Positions 1 through 11,614 are shown, numbered from the stretch's first letter. The stretch: DNA of 64,000 nucleotides from Isoetes taiwanensis (GCA_021234155.1 JAJEKV010000001.1:33519013-33583012); one strand, 5' to 3'. The notes: a model not told the origin generated them from the letters alone. Numbers and translations: made by a program.

Positions 1-900
1 GAGCAGGTCAACATCATCGGCATATATGAGTTGCCGGATTATGTGGTGCATCAACTGAAGCCTCCCCAGGTGCTCTAGCCATTTTTCTAGCTGGTCAATG
101 TACAAAGCCGAAGAGCTGCCGGGGATAGAGGGCAGCCACCTGGCGCACCCCAATGCTACTAACAACCGGGCTCCCCCGACAAGTGTGAGACAGGCGGAGC
201 AAGCCTCAGATAGTCTCAGATATAGCATTCTCGCAAGTCGACGGGGGGTCCCTAGTCGTCTCAATCTGTCCCACAACTTATCCCGGCACCGTGGTCAAAA
301 AGCCTTTTACGAAATCCACAAAGCAACAAGATGCATTCTCAAGGCCGATTTCGCTATCCTCTATGAGTGTTCGCAGAGTGAAGATATGGTCAATAGTAGA
401 ATGCCGGGGCGGAAGCCCGCCTGCGTGAGCCCCGCACTTCTCCATCCTCTCGCCCAAAGTGTCAATCGTAGCCAAGAATCCCACAAAAAGCAACTTGGCA
501 AAGACAGAACCCACCATAATGGTAATGATAGTTGGTCGGGCTATGGGGTCCCCCCGCTTTGTATATGGGCACAACTCTACCGTAGTCCAAAGTCGGGGGG
601 AAGCTTCTTGCAATGCCCCGCTGAAGAGTCTTTGTGAGAGAACCGGCACCATTGGGGGCCCGCCCACTTGAGAAGCTTCCGCCGCATACCATCCAAATCT
701 GCCGCCTTCCCCCCGCTTAGCGGCGTTGTAGGCCCATTATGACATCCCCTTCAGTAATGACCAGTGCTAGGCCTGCCTGCGGAGGTACTGGTGCCCGGCT
801 TCCCATTGGGAGAGAAAGCTTGATGTCGTTTTGATGCCGATAAACGACGATGCCATTATGCAGTCTGCCATGGCCGATATGCCTTCTTCCTTCAACCAGT
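1..900 (-). pseudogene. LINE (non-LTR retrotransposon) reverse transcriptase remnant, cut by window start
   Basis: Read on the minus strand this segment gives a non-LTR reverse transcriptase split over several frames. From high to low coordinates I see the region before RT (around 600-700), a 'GRVVPIYK' block (about 560-600), an 'HSTIDHIFTLRTLIED' block and 'CFVDFVKGF' (about 300-400), and finally 'IYADDVDLL'. The YADD catalytic motif lies at 13-24. These blocks come in the canonical order of LINE RT. At least two frameshifts separate them, so the copy is dead. The 3' part of the element lies outside the window. The family (for example L1 versus RTE) cannot be settled from this part. Confidence 0.8.
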
Positions 901-943
901 TATCCAGTTCGAACATCTGCCATCCAGAACTCACGAAACCACC

Positions 944-1090
944 AGTTTACAGGTAACAGTAGGTTTTTAGCAGTCATCAACATATTTTAAGTATATTCTA
1001 GCATATACTTAGGATATGCCACAAATATTTTAAGTATATTCTAGCATATACTTAGGATATGCCACAAACCTGCCCCCCTAGGGTCAACCC
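944..1090 (+). repeat. Dispersed repeat, left copy of an inverted pair flanking the SDR gene
   Basis: The segment starts with AGTTTACAGGTAA, runs through a core TATATTCTAGCATATAC followed by a GGATATGCC box, and ends near GGGTCAACCC. The same order of blocks occurs on the opposite strand at 3272-3390. In this copy a unit of about 43 bp (982-1023 and 1025-1066) is tandemly duplicated. No coding potential is seen. Confidence 0.7.
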
Positions 1091-1270
1091 AAAAAAAAGC
1101 AAGAGGAGAAATAGGAGGAAAAAAAAGGCAAAAATGATTTAAAATATAAATGACAAAAAAAAAAGCAAGAGGAGAAATAGGAGGAAAAAAAAGGCAAGAG
1201 GAGAAATAGGAGGGCAAAAATGGTAAAATATAAATGAAGGAAAAAAAAGCAAGAGGAGAAATAATTAATT
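1091..1270. repeat. Purine-rich tandem repeat
   Basis: Three degenerate copies of a unit beginning with an A-run, then GCAAGAGGAGAAATAGGAGG, start near 1091, 1154 and 1240. The unit length varies from about 63 to 86 bp. Right after it (about 1296-1351) a roughly 30-bp unit containing AATAGGGTTGTGCT occurs twice. This is simple-sequence DNA downstream of the SDR gene. Confidence 0.7.
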
Positions 1271-1523
1271 AAGACAAACCAAATAAGTGTTAAATAGGGT
1301 TGTGCTCAATTGTTAGGGGGGGCGTAATAGGGTTGTGCTTGGTTGTTAGGGGTAAAAGACGTTTAAACTAAGATTTATCACTGAAATTCTTAGACCAAAG
1401 AATATGGCATACAAATACAAAACACACCGCTGAATTTTCCAATATTATTTATTTGCACCAGCAAAAAAACGTTACATTACACATCTACAACCACGCAGAA
1501 GTTAAACGACGCTGCAGCCCTCC

Positions 1524-2888
1524 TTATGCGTTCACAACAATACCACCTGCACACAGCCCAGCACCAAAATAAGGAGGAATAATTCCACCACCAAATTGAA
1601 AAAAGGCAACAACATTAAATTACCATTTGGATGCAGAACTTGGCCGGTGAAATAGGTGGCATCATCTGATGCTAAGAAGACGTAAGAGGTAGCAACTTCG
1701 TCAGGCTGTCCGGCACGACCCATCGGACATTCTTCACCAAAATGCTCCACCTTCTCTGGCTTAAACGACGATGGAATAAGGGGCGTCCAAATGGGTCCAG
1801 GTGCAACACCTATAAACCCCCTGTTATTTTGCTACATATTCCAATATTCAATATACTTAATCGTATCAAGCTCTATTTTATAGCCCAATTGATATCCGTA
1901 GACGATAAAAACTCTATTCTATTCTATTCTATTCACGAAAACTAACCATTGACTCTTATGTTCCGCTTGGCGAGGTGCAGCGCAAGAGCCCTCGTAAATG
2001 CAACAATAGCACCCTTTGTTGCTGTATAGTCTAGCAGACTTGGATGGCCTCTGTATGCATTGATCGAGGTGGTGTTTATAATAGAGCTTCCTTCCTTCAT
2101 GTGAGGTAATGCATGCCTGCCATGCCACACTTTCCAAATTAGCACCCCCATTTTCTTCAATCAATTACTGATGGAAAACAGAAGACAGCACCTGACTAGA
2201 TAAAATTGCGAGAAAATGTTTGTTCTGAACGTATTCTCCAGCTGCTCAGGCTTCAGATCCTCTATCTTGGAGACCTCATACTGAACAGCTGCATTGTTGA
2301 TTAAGATGTCGATGCGCCCATAAGTCTGTACCACTTGGTCGATAACCTGAAAATCCCAAAAATATTTCAGAATGTTGGACCAATTTGAAAAATTGATATT
2401 TAGAATAGCTAGACTGTTGCAGAAGGATCATTGACCTTTTTGCAGTTATCATCATAACCCAAATCAACAGGAATCTTGATGGGATCCTTGGCATGGGCAG
2501 CCTTGCACTGCTTGATCATTTTGAGTGTATCTTGAGCATCTTTTTCTTCCCTTTCTGGCACGTAAGTAATGGCCACACTGGCACCTTCCAGGGCGTAAAG
2601 ATGGGCCACTGCTCTTCCAATTCCAGAATCCCCGCCTGTGATGAGGGCCACTCGGTCCTGATTATTCCATTCACAAAAAAAAATACTCAACCAAAATTCA
2701 ACCACACTTACTGCATAATTTTATTCATAACAGAGTTTCACACAACAAACCCAAATGCCACTTACCCTGAGCTTGTCTGAAGGCTTATAGTCGGGCTTTT
2801 TTGCCCGAGGCCTGGGTTCCATTTCATGCTCAACTCCAGGTTGTTGCTCTTGCTTTTGAGGAGGAAATTGCCTGCCTTCTCCTGACAT
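1524..2888 (-). CDS. Short-chain dehydrogenase/reductase, glucose and ribitol dehydrogenase homolog (NADPH-dependent aldehyde reductase 1-like), intact
   Basis: Six exons on the minus strand: 2888-2766, 2657-2436, 2346-2192, 2116-1947, 1809-1624 and 1546-1524. All introns are GT..AG. Joined, they give 879 nt, or 292 aa plus a stop, matching the usual family length of about 290 aa. The N-terminal tail is rich in Gln, Pro and Glu. The Rossmann motif TGGDSGIG is at residues 48-55, NNAA at 132-135, and the catalytic Y197-TAT-K201, with Ser184 about 13 residues before the Tyr. The C-terminus reads HPNGGIVVNA. The last exon encodes only seven residues. These enzymes reduce reactive aldehydes or sugars with NADPH; the exact substrate cannot be read from sequence. 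The start was chosen because the MSGEGRQFPP tail matches the family N-terminus. Intron 4 holds a SINE-like fragment next to the exon 4 donor. Confidence 0.93.
1876..1937 (+). repeat. SINE-like 3' end with (TATTC)n tail, copy 1
   Basis: The sequence resembles 'ATAGGCCAATTGGTCTCCGT' followed by GGACGATAAAAA and then four pentamer repeats (CTATT/TATTC). The same order of blocks ends copies 2 (38200-38330, minus) and 3 (55612-55743, plus). This copy lies in intron 4 of the SDR gene, antisense to it, only a few bases from the donor site. Confidence 0.5.
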
Positions 2889-3271
2889 TTTCTCTCTGTA
2901 AAACAGTACTCTTCTTCATACCATACATTATTCAAAATCTACTTTCACTGCCAGACGGAATGGTGCGTACCTGCCGCTTCTTCAAACTCCAACCTCAAAT
3001 TCGCAAAAGAATTTGATATCCAAACAGCTGCGAGACGTTTAAAAGTAACGAACATATTTCTCATGCACTGGTTTTTTTGCATGGCTTTGCCACATGGCTA
3101 CTCTTTCTTTTCAGACAAGTGTTATATTAAACGTCTAATTTTCCGACGTGCCACACAAACTATATAGTGCTACTCTATTACTCTTTGCAAAATATCCACA
3201 CATATCGAGTCTCTCATTTTAATTTTATTAGCAGGGTTGCCTAACCCGAGCTGCCCACTTTCCTGCGTTTT
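2889..3271. other. Upstream region of the SDR gene, no gene seen
   Basis: AT-rich DNA between the SDR start codon and the inverted repeat. I see no second gene and no clear core promoter. It presumably holds the SDR promoter and 5' UTR. Confidence 0.4.
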
Positions 3272-3390
3272 TGGGTTGCCCCTGGGGGGCAAACCCTTGT
3301 TTACGTGGGCTTTTGGCATATCCTAGGTATATGCTAGAATATACCTAGGATATGCTGTGACTGCTCCAAACCTACTCTTACCTGTAAACT
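3272..3390 (-). repeat. Dispersed repeat, right copy of the inverted pair flanking the SDR gene
   Basis: On the minus strand it begins AGTTTACAGGTAA at 3390, continues through TATATTCTAGCATATAC and GGATATGCC, and ends near a GGGGCAACCC block. It is collinear with 944-1090. Here the core is present once, whereas the left copy has it twice. Confidence 0.7.
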
Positions 3391-3614
3391 CTCGGTCGCC
3401 ATTGTTGCTATGCGGCTGGTGTGGGAACTGGTTAACCGGCACCGCCAAGCATTAGAGCATTAGAGCATGAACAGTTTTTTTGGAATTTACAATGGTGATG
3501 CATGTCCTGCTATGTTCACGGCAATTCCTGGTATTGTCTTTGCATCCTAGTCTGAAGCTCTGCTTTAAAGCTCTATATGATGAATATAACGATGTATATC
3601 AAGTGTATCAGGCA

Positions 3615-4840
3615 AAGCGCGGCAGCAAATGTTTTTGAAGCAAGTGGATATTACGACACGAAGGGGTGATGCAAATGTATGTTATGCTTGGCATGCCACT
3701 TCCAAGCAAGGGGTAAGTTGAGTAATTTTACATGGGACAACACAGCAGATCCAAAACTGGGTCGGCATATGGTATGGAAGTTTATCTGGCTCCAGAAAGC
3801 TACTACTCTCCCAGGTAATGGTTCACACTTTTTCCTCTTTTTGCAGTGCATTGGTTCCTTCTTGCTAACCTAGCCAATCTCTTGTGTGCATGCAGTGCTT
3901 TTTATTCAGATATTGACGATGGTGAACATGTAGTATTGTGCAAAGTCATATTAGGAAATACAGAAGTAGTTAGCCCTGGATTCAGTCAATTTCATCCATC
4001 AAGTGAACACTATGACACAGGCGTTGATGATATGTTGGATCCTAAACGGTATATTGTATGGATGACACACATGAATACTCATATATTGCCAGTATATGTT
4101 ATTACATTTAAGCTTTCTTCCCACTTGGACGGTGATTTTTTTTCCCCGAAACTGTCTCATTCTTACTGTCAGATTATCTTACGTTTGCATTTAATTTCTT
4201 TTAAGGGATTGATTGGGTTTGCATTTAATTTCTTTTAAGGGATTGATCGGGCAGTTAAAAAACTTAGTTACATTTACATTGATTTATTTTCAGAAATCAT
4301 ATCGGCTAGAGGCGCGCAGACAACTATGCCAGTTCTTGCTGATCAACTTATATAACATAAGGTGAGCTAGAGTTGAGACTAATGGTGAGATGGGGCTCAT
4401 CATTGTCCATGAAACTTTGTTCAGTAATGATCAGCGGCATATTTATAAAATAAAAAGTAATGGCAATAGGGGAGTCATCTGTATGCAAGATGTCACATCT
4501 TTTGCGAAGCTTTCTTTACTGATGGTATCCAATTGCATAATGGAAGCTTTTTTACATTTCTGCAGTGTGGGACATATACATCAGTTCATGATTTAGAGAA
4601 ATCCAACTGCCATAATAAGCAGTTGCCTAGTTCACCATGGGTGTCTTTATCTAAGCTCCTTTCTACTTTGATGCAAAAGCTTCCTAAAAGAGACATGGTT
4701 TTGCTTAAGCAACGTTTTGTAGAGTTTAAGGTACTTATTATAAGAATGCCACTATGTGAAGAAAATAAAGGAAATCGCTGGTGATGACAAGGCTTTCTGA
4801 GGTTATGAAAACTATGCAAGCCCAGGTACTTTTTGGTGTT
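3615..4840 (+). pseudogene. SRO/RCD1-like gene (PARP-like plus RST domains), decayed copy with introns
   Basis: Three exon-like blocks match plant SRO proteins in order. The block at about 3630-3816 reads RRGDANVCYAWHATSKQGVS, then a stop, then VILHG; after a frameshift it reads YGMEVYLAPESYYSP. The block at about 3896-4131, after an AG acceptor, reads AFYSDIDDGEHVVLCKVILG through HPSSEHYDTGVDDM, PKRYIVW and HMNTHILP, the conserved PARP-like core. At about 4566-4735 there is an RST domain (SPWVSLSKLLSTLMQKLP). After a frameshift, KEIAGDD and LSEVMKTMQAQ follow (4770-4830). SRO proteins bind transcription factors through RST in stress signalling. Intron positions are kept, so this is a duplicated rather than a processed pseudogene. 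The N-terminal WWE part was not found. Confidence 0.82.
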
Positions 4841-5700
4841 GTTGTTTGTTGGTGATGTAGAATGTACTCATGATGTAATGATGAATAGACTGTCGTCCTT
4901 CAACAAAAAAAAAATAAAACGAAAATAAAAAGGCTGTGAAGCATAAGAAGTGTTAAACCACGCGGAAGTTTAACTTGATAAATGTGAAGCATCTTATAGG
5001 TTATGAAGCATTCTGAACTTGACATAAATCAACCCAACAGATTGATTTGTTTACTTTTTATCAATATTGCCAACAGATTCCTTTGATGATTCACTTTCTT
5101 ATTCAAACTTCTCGCTTTAGCCGTTTGGTCTTATTTACCAGCCCTTTGCATGGCTGCATTCTTTTGTTATTTATATTTACTCATGCTTCATTGTTTTGCC
5201 GCAGGGTGGTGGTTAATATTATCTCACTGGCAGAGCAGTTGATCCAGTGTAATCGTTGGCTTGTGTTTTTTCCTTAGAAATGATGTAGGTGGGTCATTGT
5301 AGGTCGTCTGCGTGTTGGTTGGTATTATTCTTGTTAAAATGCTAGTGCTGCATTGCATCTGATAGTACATTCTGCATGTTAATTTTAGATACAGATATTT
5401 GGGTGCTATTGAAATTTTCTTGGATGCATTACTTGGATCTGGGATTTTGAAATGTATGTTTACCAACTCTTAAAATGAGAATTTAAATTACATTCAATTA
5501 TTTTATATTCGTTATTCCTCAAGTTGTTTTTTGTTGAGAGCAAATTTTAGACCTTAGTCAGGCAAAAGCAGCAAGCATGTCAAGAAAGATCTTTGCACAC
5601 CTTAGTCACAAGCTAGCTCGTAGGCTTTGAGGTCTGCTTTTGCGTTCCTTTTTTTGGCCAGAACCTATTTTCACCTACTGACATTTGGGTCGACAAACAA
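4841..5700. other. Intergenic, nothing recognised
   Basis: AT-rich sequence after the SRO remnant, with an A-rich run near 4905-4930. Reading frames are short and match no family I know. Confidence 0.4.
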
Positions 5701-6275
5701 AATGTTGGAAGTCTGCACATGTTTACCTTCCTTTTTGATGACGTGGGGATCCATGGAACTACATGCATATGCCAGGATTTGGCATTCATGCTTTTACCTT
5801 GATAAATAAACTGGCAAACGGACCTCTGAAGTTCTACTGGATTGCAACCTTTGGCGAAAAGAATCTTGTGGATGATGAAGCAGTTGTTGTTGGAGGTTTT
5901 AATCACATTCATGCGACTAAGGATCTATATGATGCAGACCATGTACTGCATCAAAAACAATTTCGGCTTTGACCCACTCGATGTGATAAAGATATGGTTC
6001 GAGGACTTGTTTGCCCTGCAACCTGTTTGTAATATGGTGCTCAACAAGAACATAACTTTTTTTTGCCAAGAACGAACAGCTTGCACTCTATCCAGCTCTT
6101 GCTGTTCGTGCGGTCTACTATATTATTGATAAGCTATTGCAGACTGGCATCTTTTCATATGCAGACACACAGGAAGCTTCTGCATCTTGTCATTGCCCCA
6201 AAATGTGCATATCACAACAACTATCACGATGGCTTTACGACCTTCATGCAAAGGGATGAAGAGGTTTGTCAAAAT
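5700..6275 (+). pseudogene. Catalase fragment, frameshifted
   Basis: Consecutive blocks of plant heme catalase appear in order but in different frames: SLHMFTFLFDDVG-like (about 5710-5755), MPGFGIHAFTLINK (about 5766-5810), [20 protein letters not shown] with [14 protein letters not shown] (about 5835-5935), then [20 protein letters not shown] with MVLNKNI (about 5965-6055), [13 protein letters not shown] (about 6130-6175) and [14 protein letters not shown] with MQRDEEV (about 6200-6270). This covers roughly the central third of a protein normally near 490 aa. The N-terminal heme-pocket part and the C-terminus are absent. The blocks run on without the expected introns between them, so a processed or partial copy is possible. 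It is non-functional as read. Confidence 0.85.
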
Positions 6276-6299
6276 GCTTTTGTTGATTAAGTCGATGGC

Positions 6300-7798
6300 T
6301 CTTTTCAACCAGCTTTATGTATGCAGGTTAATTATTTCCCTTACCTTTTTATCCAGTGCTTTGTGCTGACTGTGTGCTGATTCCCTAGATCGTAGGATGG
6401 TAAGTTCCATCTCCTATTGTTATCAATTAGCATTGCTTTCTTTAGCAGGAATGAAAAATGTAATGAGCTGACTTAACATATGTAATATGTCGTGCCAAGA
6501 TCACTTGCTGGCGAATTATTTCAATGTCTCATAACTTAAAGTTAAGGTTCCACGACTTCATATATGTGCAATCTGCCAATTGGGATCGGGCTACCAAATG
6601 CTTCATTTTTTATGTTTGAGAGGTCCCAAACATAGAGATATCTTTAGAATCTAGTTTTTAGATTGCAAAGATGTCCCAAACAAATGTATAAAGTTGGAAT
6701 CAACCTTTGTGAAACTGACAACGTAACGTAATGCTGTGTATCAAAAATGAAATTCATGAAAAAGTTGTATAGGGAAAATTAAAAATTCATGAGAAAGTTG
6801 TCGGTTTGTGCACTATTAGCATTTGAAGTTGTATAGTAAAAATAAAAAATTCAAGAGTGCAAGGTTCATTTCTGCTATGGAAGTTATAGGCTTAATGAGT
6901 TGCATTGCACTAGGTATTCAATAATGCCTAGATGCTGTTTAGCACTGTTCAAGATTTTCTACCTGGGGAATGGGGGATAAGGAGGATTGCCAAACTTTTT
7001 CGTGCGGATGATAAATTCCTACCTCTAAGCTGGAAGGCAGTTACTCGCACTCTTTAGAAAATAGTGGTAATTCTACTTTGAAGGGATGTGACGATCTGTG
7101 TTTCTCAAGATAATGAAGCAACCAAATGAAGGATTCTACAGGTTCTTACTAGTTACTCATGCCCTTTGGAAGTTGGTCTTTAAATAGACGTGAAGGTTTG
7201 TCTAGCGTAACAACAATTTTGAAGCCAGGGCGATTAATGGTCAAGTTTGTTTTGGCAATTAATGGTTTTATTCGATCATGGTAAGGCATATTGCCTATAA
7301 ATATAGAATCTTTTTGTATGAGGAAATGCAGTGGGTTGTCTAAGGTACTTATCAGTCCTCATGTCACAGATTGGAAATCTAAATACGAGCTTTTGTTTCC
7401 ACCTAGAAGTTAGTATAAAATTATTTTTTGTAAATTAGATGTGTGGTTTACTTGCAAGATACCCAAATCAAGATAACATAGCATTGTTTGAGAGTAGAAC
7501 CTTTGAACAAGCAACCCAGAAGTTACTATATATAAAATTGTTTTTTGTAAATTAAATGTGAATTATTTGAAAGATATCCAGACCAAGGTAACATAGCATT
7601 GTTTGAGAGTGGAACCTTTGAAAAAGCATACGGGTTGTTTACAAAAGGAAGTACGATTTGGAAGCATTTAAGGAATGTTTTCCTTTCCCAGAATTCAGAT
7701 ACTCATATATAGTATGAATCTATCTAATGCTAAACCTTTGGTTTAAATGTAAATGGTTAACTTTGAAAATAGAATTTGCCTGGCACTTTCCTACACAT
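6300..7798. other. Intergenic, AT-rich, with one 112-bp tandem duplication
   Basis: No gene recognised. A unit starting AGAAGTTA and containing AACATAGCATTGTTTGAGAG occurs twice in tandem (about 7404-7513 and 7518-7627), with roughly 85% identity by eye. Confidence 0.5.
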
Positions 7799-8160
7799 CT
7801 ACCTAGATGAATGCCAGCATAAATATTTGACATAAGCACATATGCCGGAGCATGACTGTTGTTGATGCTTTACAAGATAAAAACAACAAAATGAAAACCA
7901 AGCAAACACGCCCTCAGGCCACCGGAGGGCAACCCTCACGTGCGCAGCACCTTGTTTATTTTTTTTCATGGTAGTATGTTTTATTCTCCGCCGCCAACTA
8001 AAATGCTTCTTAATTTGACACGTATTACAGAGGTTTCCCTGCCGCCCTTTTTTTTGGTCTGCCATATTAATCAGATCTTGTAGCTGAGGCATCCTGGCAA
8101 TTTCCTGTTGTGGATTTGTTGAACCATCCAATGCGATCAATGTCTCTTAAAGATCATCAA
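7799..8160 (-). other. Coding-like fragment of unknown family beside the copia element
   Basis: A minus-strand open frame of about 113 codons starts ALDGSTNPQQEIARMPQLQD. The first 30 residues look protein-like and the rest looks like non-coding read-through. I do not recognise the family. It directly abuts the copia insertion, so it may be the broken end of a host exon. Confidence 0.25.
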
Positions 8161-8165
8161 GATGC

Positions 8166-8349
8166 TGTTGAACTTGCTAGTTTACTAAGAAAATGCAAGA
8201 GAGAGAGAGGTATGCACCACAAAAGAAGACACATGTATTGAATGATATGTGTTACAATATATAGGTACCATAAAAGGTATTTCCTATGGAAAAAGGTGAA
8301 AGATAAAAGTAGCTATGCTGCCTTCTTAATAAAGGCAGCCTTGCTAACA
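8166..8349 (-). repeat. Copia 3' LTR
   Basis: 184 bp, nearly the same as 15007-15209. Ends are TGTTAGCA and GTTCAACA in element orientation. Confidence 0.88.
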
Positions 8350-8559
8350 CCACACCTGTGACTTTAGTCTTTCACCAAATAAGATATAGAAAAATATTGT
8401 GTCTAAGAAAGAAGACCAAATATTGCAACTCATAGATAATCACCCCACCTGCAAATTTGGTCTCGCACTCGGATGAAAAAAACCTTTGGTGGTCACAAAG
8501 GAAAAAACCCGAGTGCTACAATTTTCTAATATCTATGCTTATTCTCACCAAGAGCTTTA

Positions 8560-10000
8560 ACATTGTCTTGATGTCTCTTTTCACCTAAAGGCTTAGTGAA
8601 AATGTCTGCAACCAAAGCTGTAGTTGGACAATATTCCAATTTAACTACGCGCTTTCAAGCTTAATATAATGATAATGTAACTTGATGTGCTTGGATTTGG
8701 AATGCAGAACTTCGTCTTTTGATAAAGCTATAGCACTTTGATTATCACACATAAGTATACTCCGTCCATCTTGAACTTGTCTTAAGCACTCTAACAAACG
8801 TCGCAACCAAACAAGTTCGCGGCTCCCCAAAGATGCAGCAACATATTCTGCTTCAGCAGTAGAAAGTGAAACACATCATCGCTTCTTACTCATCCAAGAC
8901 ACCAGAGATTTTCCTAAGAAGAGACAGCAACCACTTGTTGATCTATATGTGTCCGGACAACCATCCCAATCTGCATCTGTGTATCCAAGCAACCTGAAAT
9001 CATTCAAGCCTGTCTGCTTACTATATGTGATACCGTAATGAATAGTGCTCTTAAAATATCTCAAAACACGCTTAGCATTGTGCCAATGTTTTTGCCAGGA
9101 TTAGTCATGAATTGACCAAGAGTATTGACAGCGTAACTAATATCTGATCTAGTTGCATTTGCAAGATACATAAGAGCTCCTACAAGACTTGCATAAGGAC
9201 ACTTCTGCATTTCTAGCTGATCCTCATAAGTTACTGGACACTGTCTCTTCGACATTCTTGTTTTCGTGGAACCAACACACAATGGAGTAGGTTGCTCTTT
9301 AGCAGAAAGTAACCCAAATTTCTCAAGAAGTGTCTCAATGTACTTAAATACCAACATAGTATCATTCACATAAAGCGCAATCACTACAAAGTATTCTTGA
9401 CTTCTCTTAAGATACACATTAGAATCTGCAGAACTTGGTAGAAATCCATCAAAAATAAGATAAGAGTTCATTTTCACATACCAGGCTCTAAAGCCTTGTC
9501 GTAGACCATATAAAGTCTCTCATTACCATGTACTTCAAAACCTTCTGGTTGACTCACGTAGATTTCTTCACTAAGATCTCCATTGAGAAACGTAGTTTTG
9601 ACATCCATTTGATGTACAAACAAACCATATTGAGCGGCAACTGCTAGCAATACTCTCAAACTAATGAGACAAACAACAAGTGAGAAAGTTTCCTCATAAT
9701 CGATTCCGACCACTTGCGAGTATCCTTTCGCAACTAAACGTGCTTTAAACTTATCAAACAAGCCATCTGATTTGTACTTGGAGCGAAAGATCCATTTACA
9801 TTTAATTGGCTTTCATCCTTCAGGAATTTCAACAAGCTCCCAAGTACCTTTGTTGATAAGAGATTCAAACTCTGCTTCCATGGCCATGCGCCAATTCTCA
9901 GCTTGTGACGAAGACATAGCCTCTTTCACTGTAACTGTATCTGCACTAGTAGCTAAAGCAGCATGATATTCCAAGATTCGTTTGATGGGCTTCCATTGCC
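8560..10000 (-). pseudogene. Copia reverse transcriptase and RNase H, frameshifted, YVDD changed to YVND
   Basis: Minus-strand blocks in order: WELVEIPEG and PIKCKWIF (about 9780-9870), RLVAKGYSQVVGIDYEETFS (about 9700-9740), HQMDVKTTFLNGDL, then YGLRQGFRAWYVKMNSYL in a shifted frame near 9480-9530. The active-site block near 9370-9385 reads ALYVNDTMLV instead of the family's YVDD. Further on come SLVGALMYLANATRSDISYA, YTDADWDGCPDTYRSTSG (RNase H, 8876-9064), STAEAEYVA and CDNQSAIALSKD (8645-8830), and finally ADIFTKPL near 8590. At least three frame changes are present. The Asp-to-Asn change would by itself remove polymerase activity. Confidence 0.9.
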
Positions 10001-10001
10001 G

Positions 10002-11100
10002 TCATATTGGAGTCTCATCATCAGGAACCCCAACTTCTACATCAAGTAGACCATCATGATCCTCATTGGCACCATCATACAAATCAAACTCCTGTACAAA
10101 ATCATCTTCCACTTCAGAATTTACAAGCTCTTTCCCAACATGAGGATGTAAAGACCCATTATCCACATTAGGATTCACAGCTTGAAGATGAGGAGGCCTA
10201 TCAGCATCCACAATAGGATTTAATTCGCTATAAGTAGCTGAAAATCACAAAGAATAACATTAGGGTCATGACGAGAAGTAACCATGCTAGCCATAGTAGA
10301 CTCATCAAAAACTGCATCACGACTAGTAATGACTCTTCGCGTAGCAATATCATGAAATCAGTATCCCTGTGCCTCAACATTATAGCCTACAAAGATGGCA
10401 TTGAGGCTGACTGGATCAAGCTTCTTTCTCTTCTCTTTTGAAATATGAACATAGGCTAAACGACCAAAAACACGCAAATTTTGAACATTTGGTTTTACTC
10501 CTGACCATAATTGCAAAGGAGTTATACCTTTTAGAGAAGAGTTTACCATTTGATTTTGTACATAAACAGCAGTAGCCATAGCTTCTGCCCAAAATGACTT
10601 ATCCAAACCAGCATGAATAAGCATACATCGAATATCATTGATTATCGTACAATTCTTGCGCTCAGCAACACCATTTTGCTGAGAGGAATAAGGAATGGTA
10701 TGCTCACGAGCTATACCGTGCTCTTCACAAAAACACTTGAATTGAGCAGAAGTAAATTCTCCACCATCGTCAATACGTAATCTCTGGATCACTTTGCCAG
10801 TCTGAGTCTCCACCACACTTTTAAACACTTGGAATTTGGTGAAGACTTGGGACTTTGTAGAGATAAAATACACAAAAGCTCTATGGGAAAAATCATCCAC
10901 AAATAAGATGAAATATCGTGAGCACCAGTCAAAGCATAAGATAGTGGGCCATATACATCAGCATACACAAGCTCCAAAAGCTGTGTTGCATGTTTGCCTT
11001 TCACATTGAAGGACAATGATGTTTCTTTCCAACATCACATGCCTCACATACACCCATTGATGCAGTGCTACTCAATGATAGGCCATCCACGATTCTATCA
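10002..11100 (-). pseudogene. Copia integrase core, frameshifted
   Basis: The minus strand reads LELVYADVYGPLSYA (first catalytic Asp, about 10940-10985), then after a frameshift near 10900 DDFSHRAFVYFISTKSQVF, RIDDGGEFTSAQFKCFC (second Asp), YSSQQNGVAERKNCTI (catalytic Glu) and FGRLAYVHISKEKRKKLDP. An acidic linker (10002-10211) follows and leads into the RT. The integrase inserts the element's cDNA into the host genome. The frameshift between the first Asp and the rest inactivates it. Confidence 0.88.
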
Positions 11101-11614
11101 GAGGCCATGTGGCCCATGTCCAATAAATATTGGAAGTTCACGTGTGCAAAACGACGATGCCACAATGTGCTCGATTCATCCCCACTGGCAGTCATAAGAT
11201 TCACAAAATCATCGGTCAACCTAAACTCGCAGAGATGACCTTCTCGCGGGGCATCTCCAAGTACACATCCATCTTGGATAAATTTACACCACCGTCTATC
11301 AAACTGAATGATTAAGCCAAGATGTCTAGAGACTGAAACAAGATTGTGGCGCAAACCAGGAACATGTAAAATACCATGCAAGACTTGTACTCCATTAGGA
11401 ATATCAATATGAAGACCTCCAATGCCTTTGACCTCATGACTTCTGTTATCACCAAGAAATACAAGCTTTTGAATTGAAAGTGGGCGATAACTCTTTAACC
11501 AGTGTTTATGGAATGTCATGTGTTGTGTGGCACCTGAATCAACAGTCATGGAAACAACAGTTCCTGTAGAGAAAGCGGCTTCAAAAGCTTCATCACATGC
11601 AATACTAGCATGTT
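11001..11614 (-). pseudogene. Copia protease and GAG-pre-integrase zinc domain, cut by nested element
   Basis: The minus strand reads ASIACDEAFEAAF at the junction, then MTVDSGATQHMTFHKHWL, the aspartic protease active site (DSGA). After that come ILHVPGLRHNLVSVSRHL and LWHRRFAHVNFQYLL with a CEACDVGKKHH pair, the zinc-binding pre-integrase domain. The frame is open through this segment. Upstream it is interrupted at 11614 by the nested LTR element and resumes at 14091, where AIRDGPPIRDEH joins it in frame if the insertion is set aside. Confidence 0.88.

Noticed and set aside
98-637. Plus-strand open frame of 179 codons
   Set aside because: It is the shadow of the minus-strand LINE reverse transcriptase, whose conserved blocks explain the segment.
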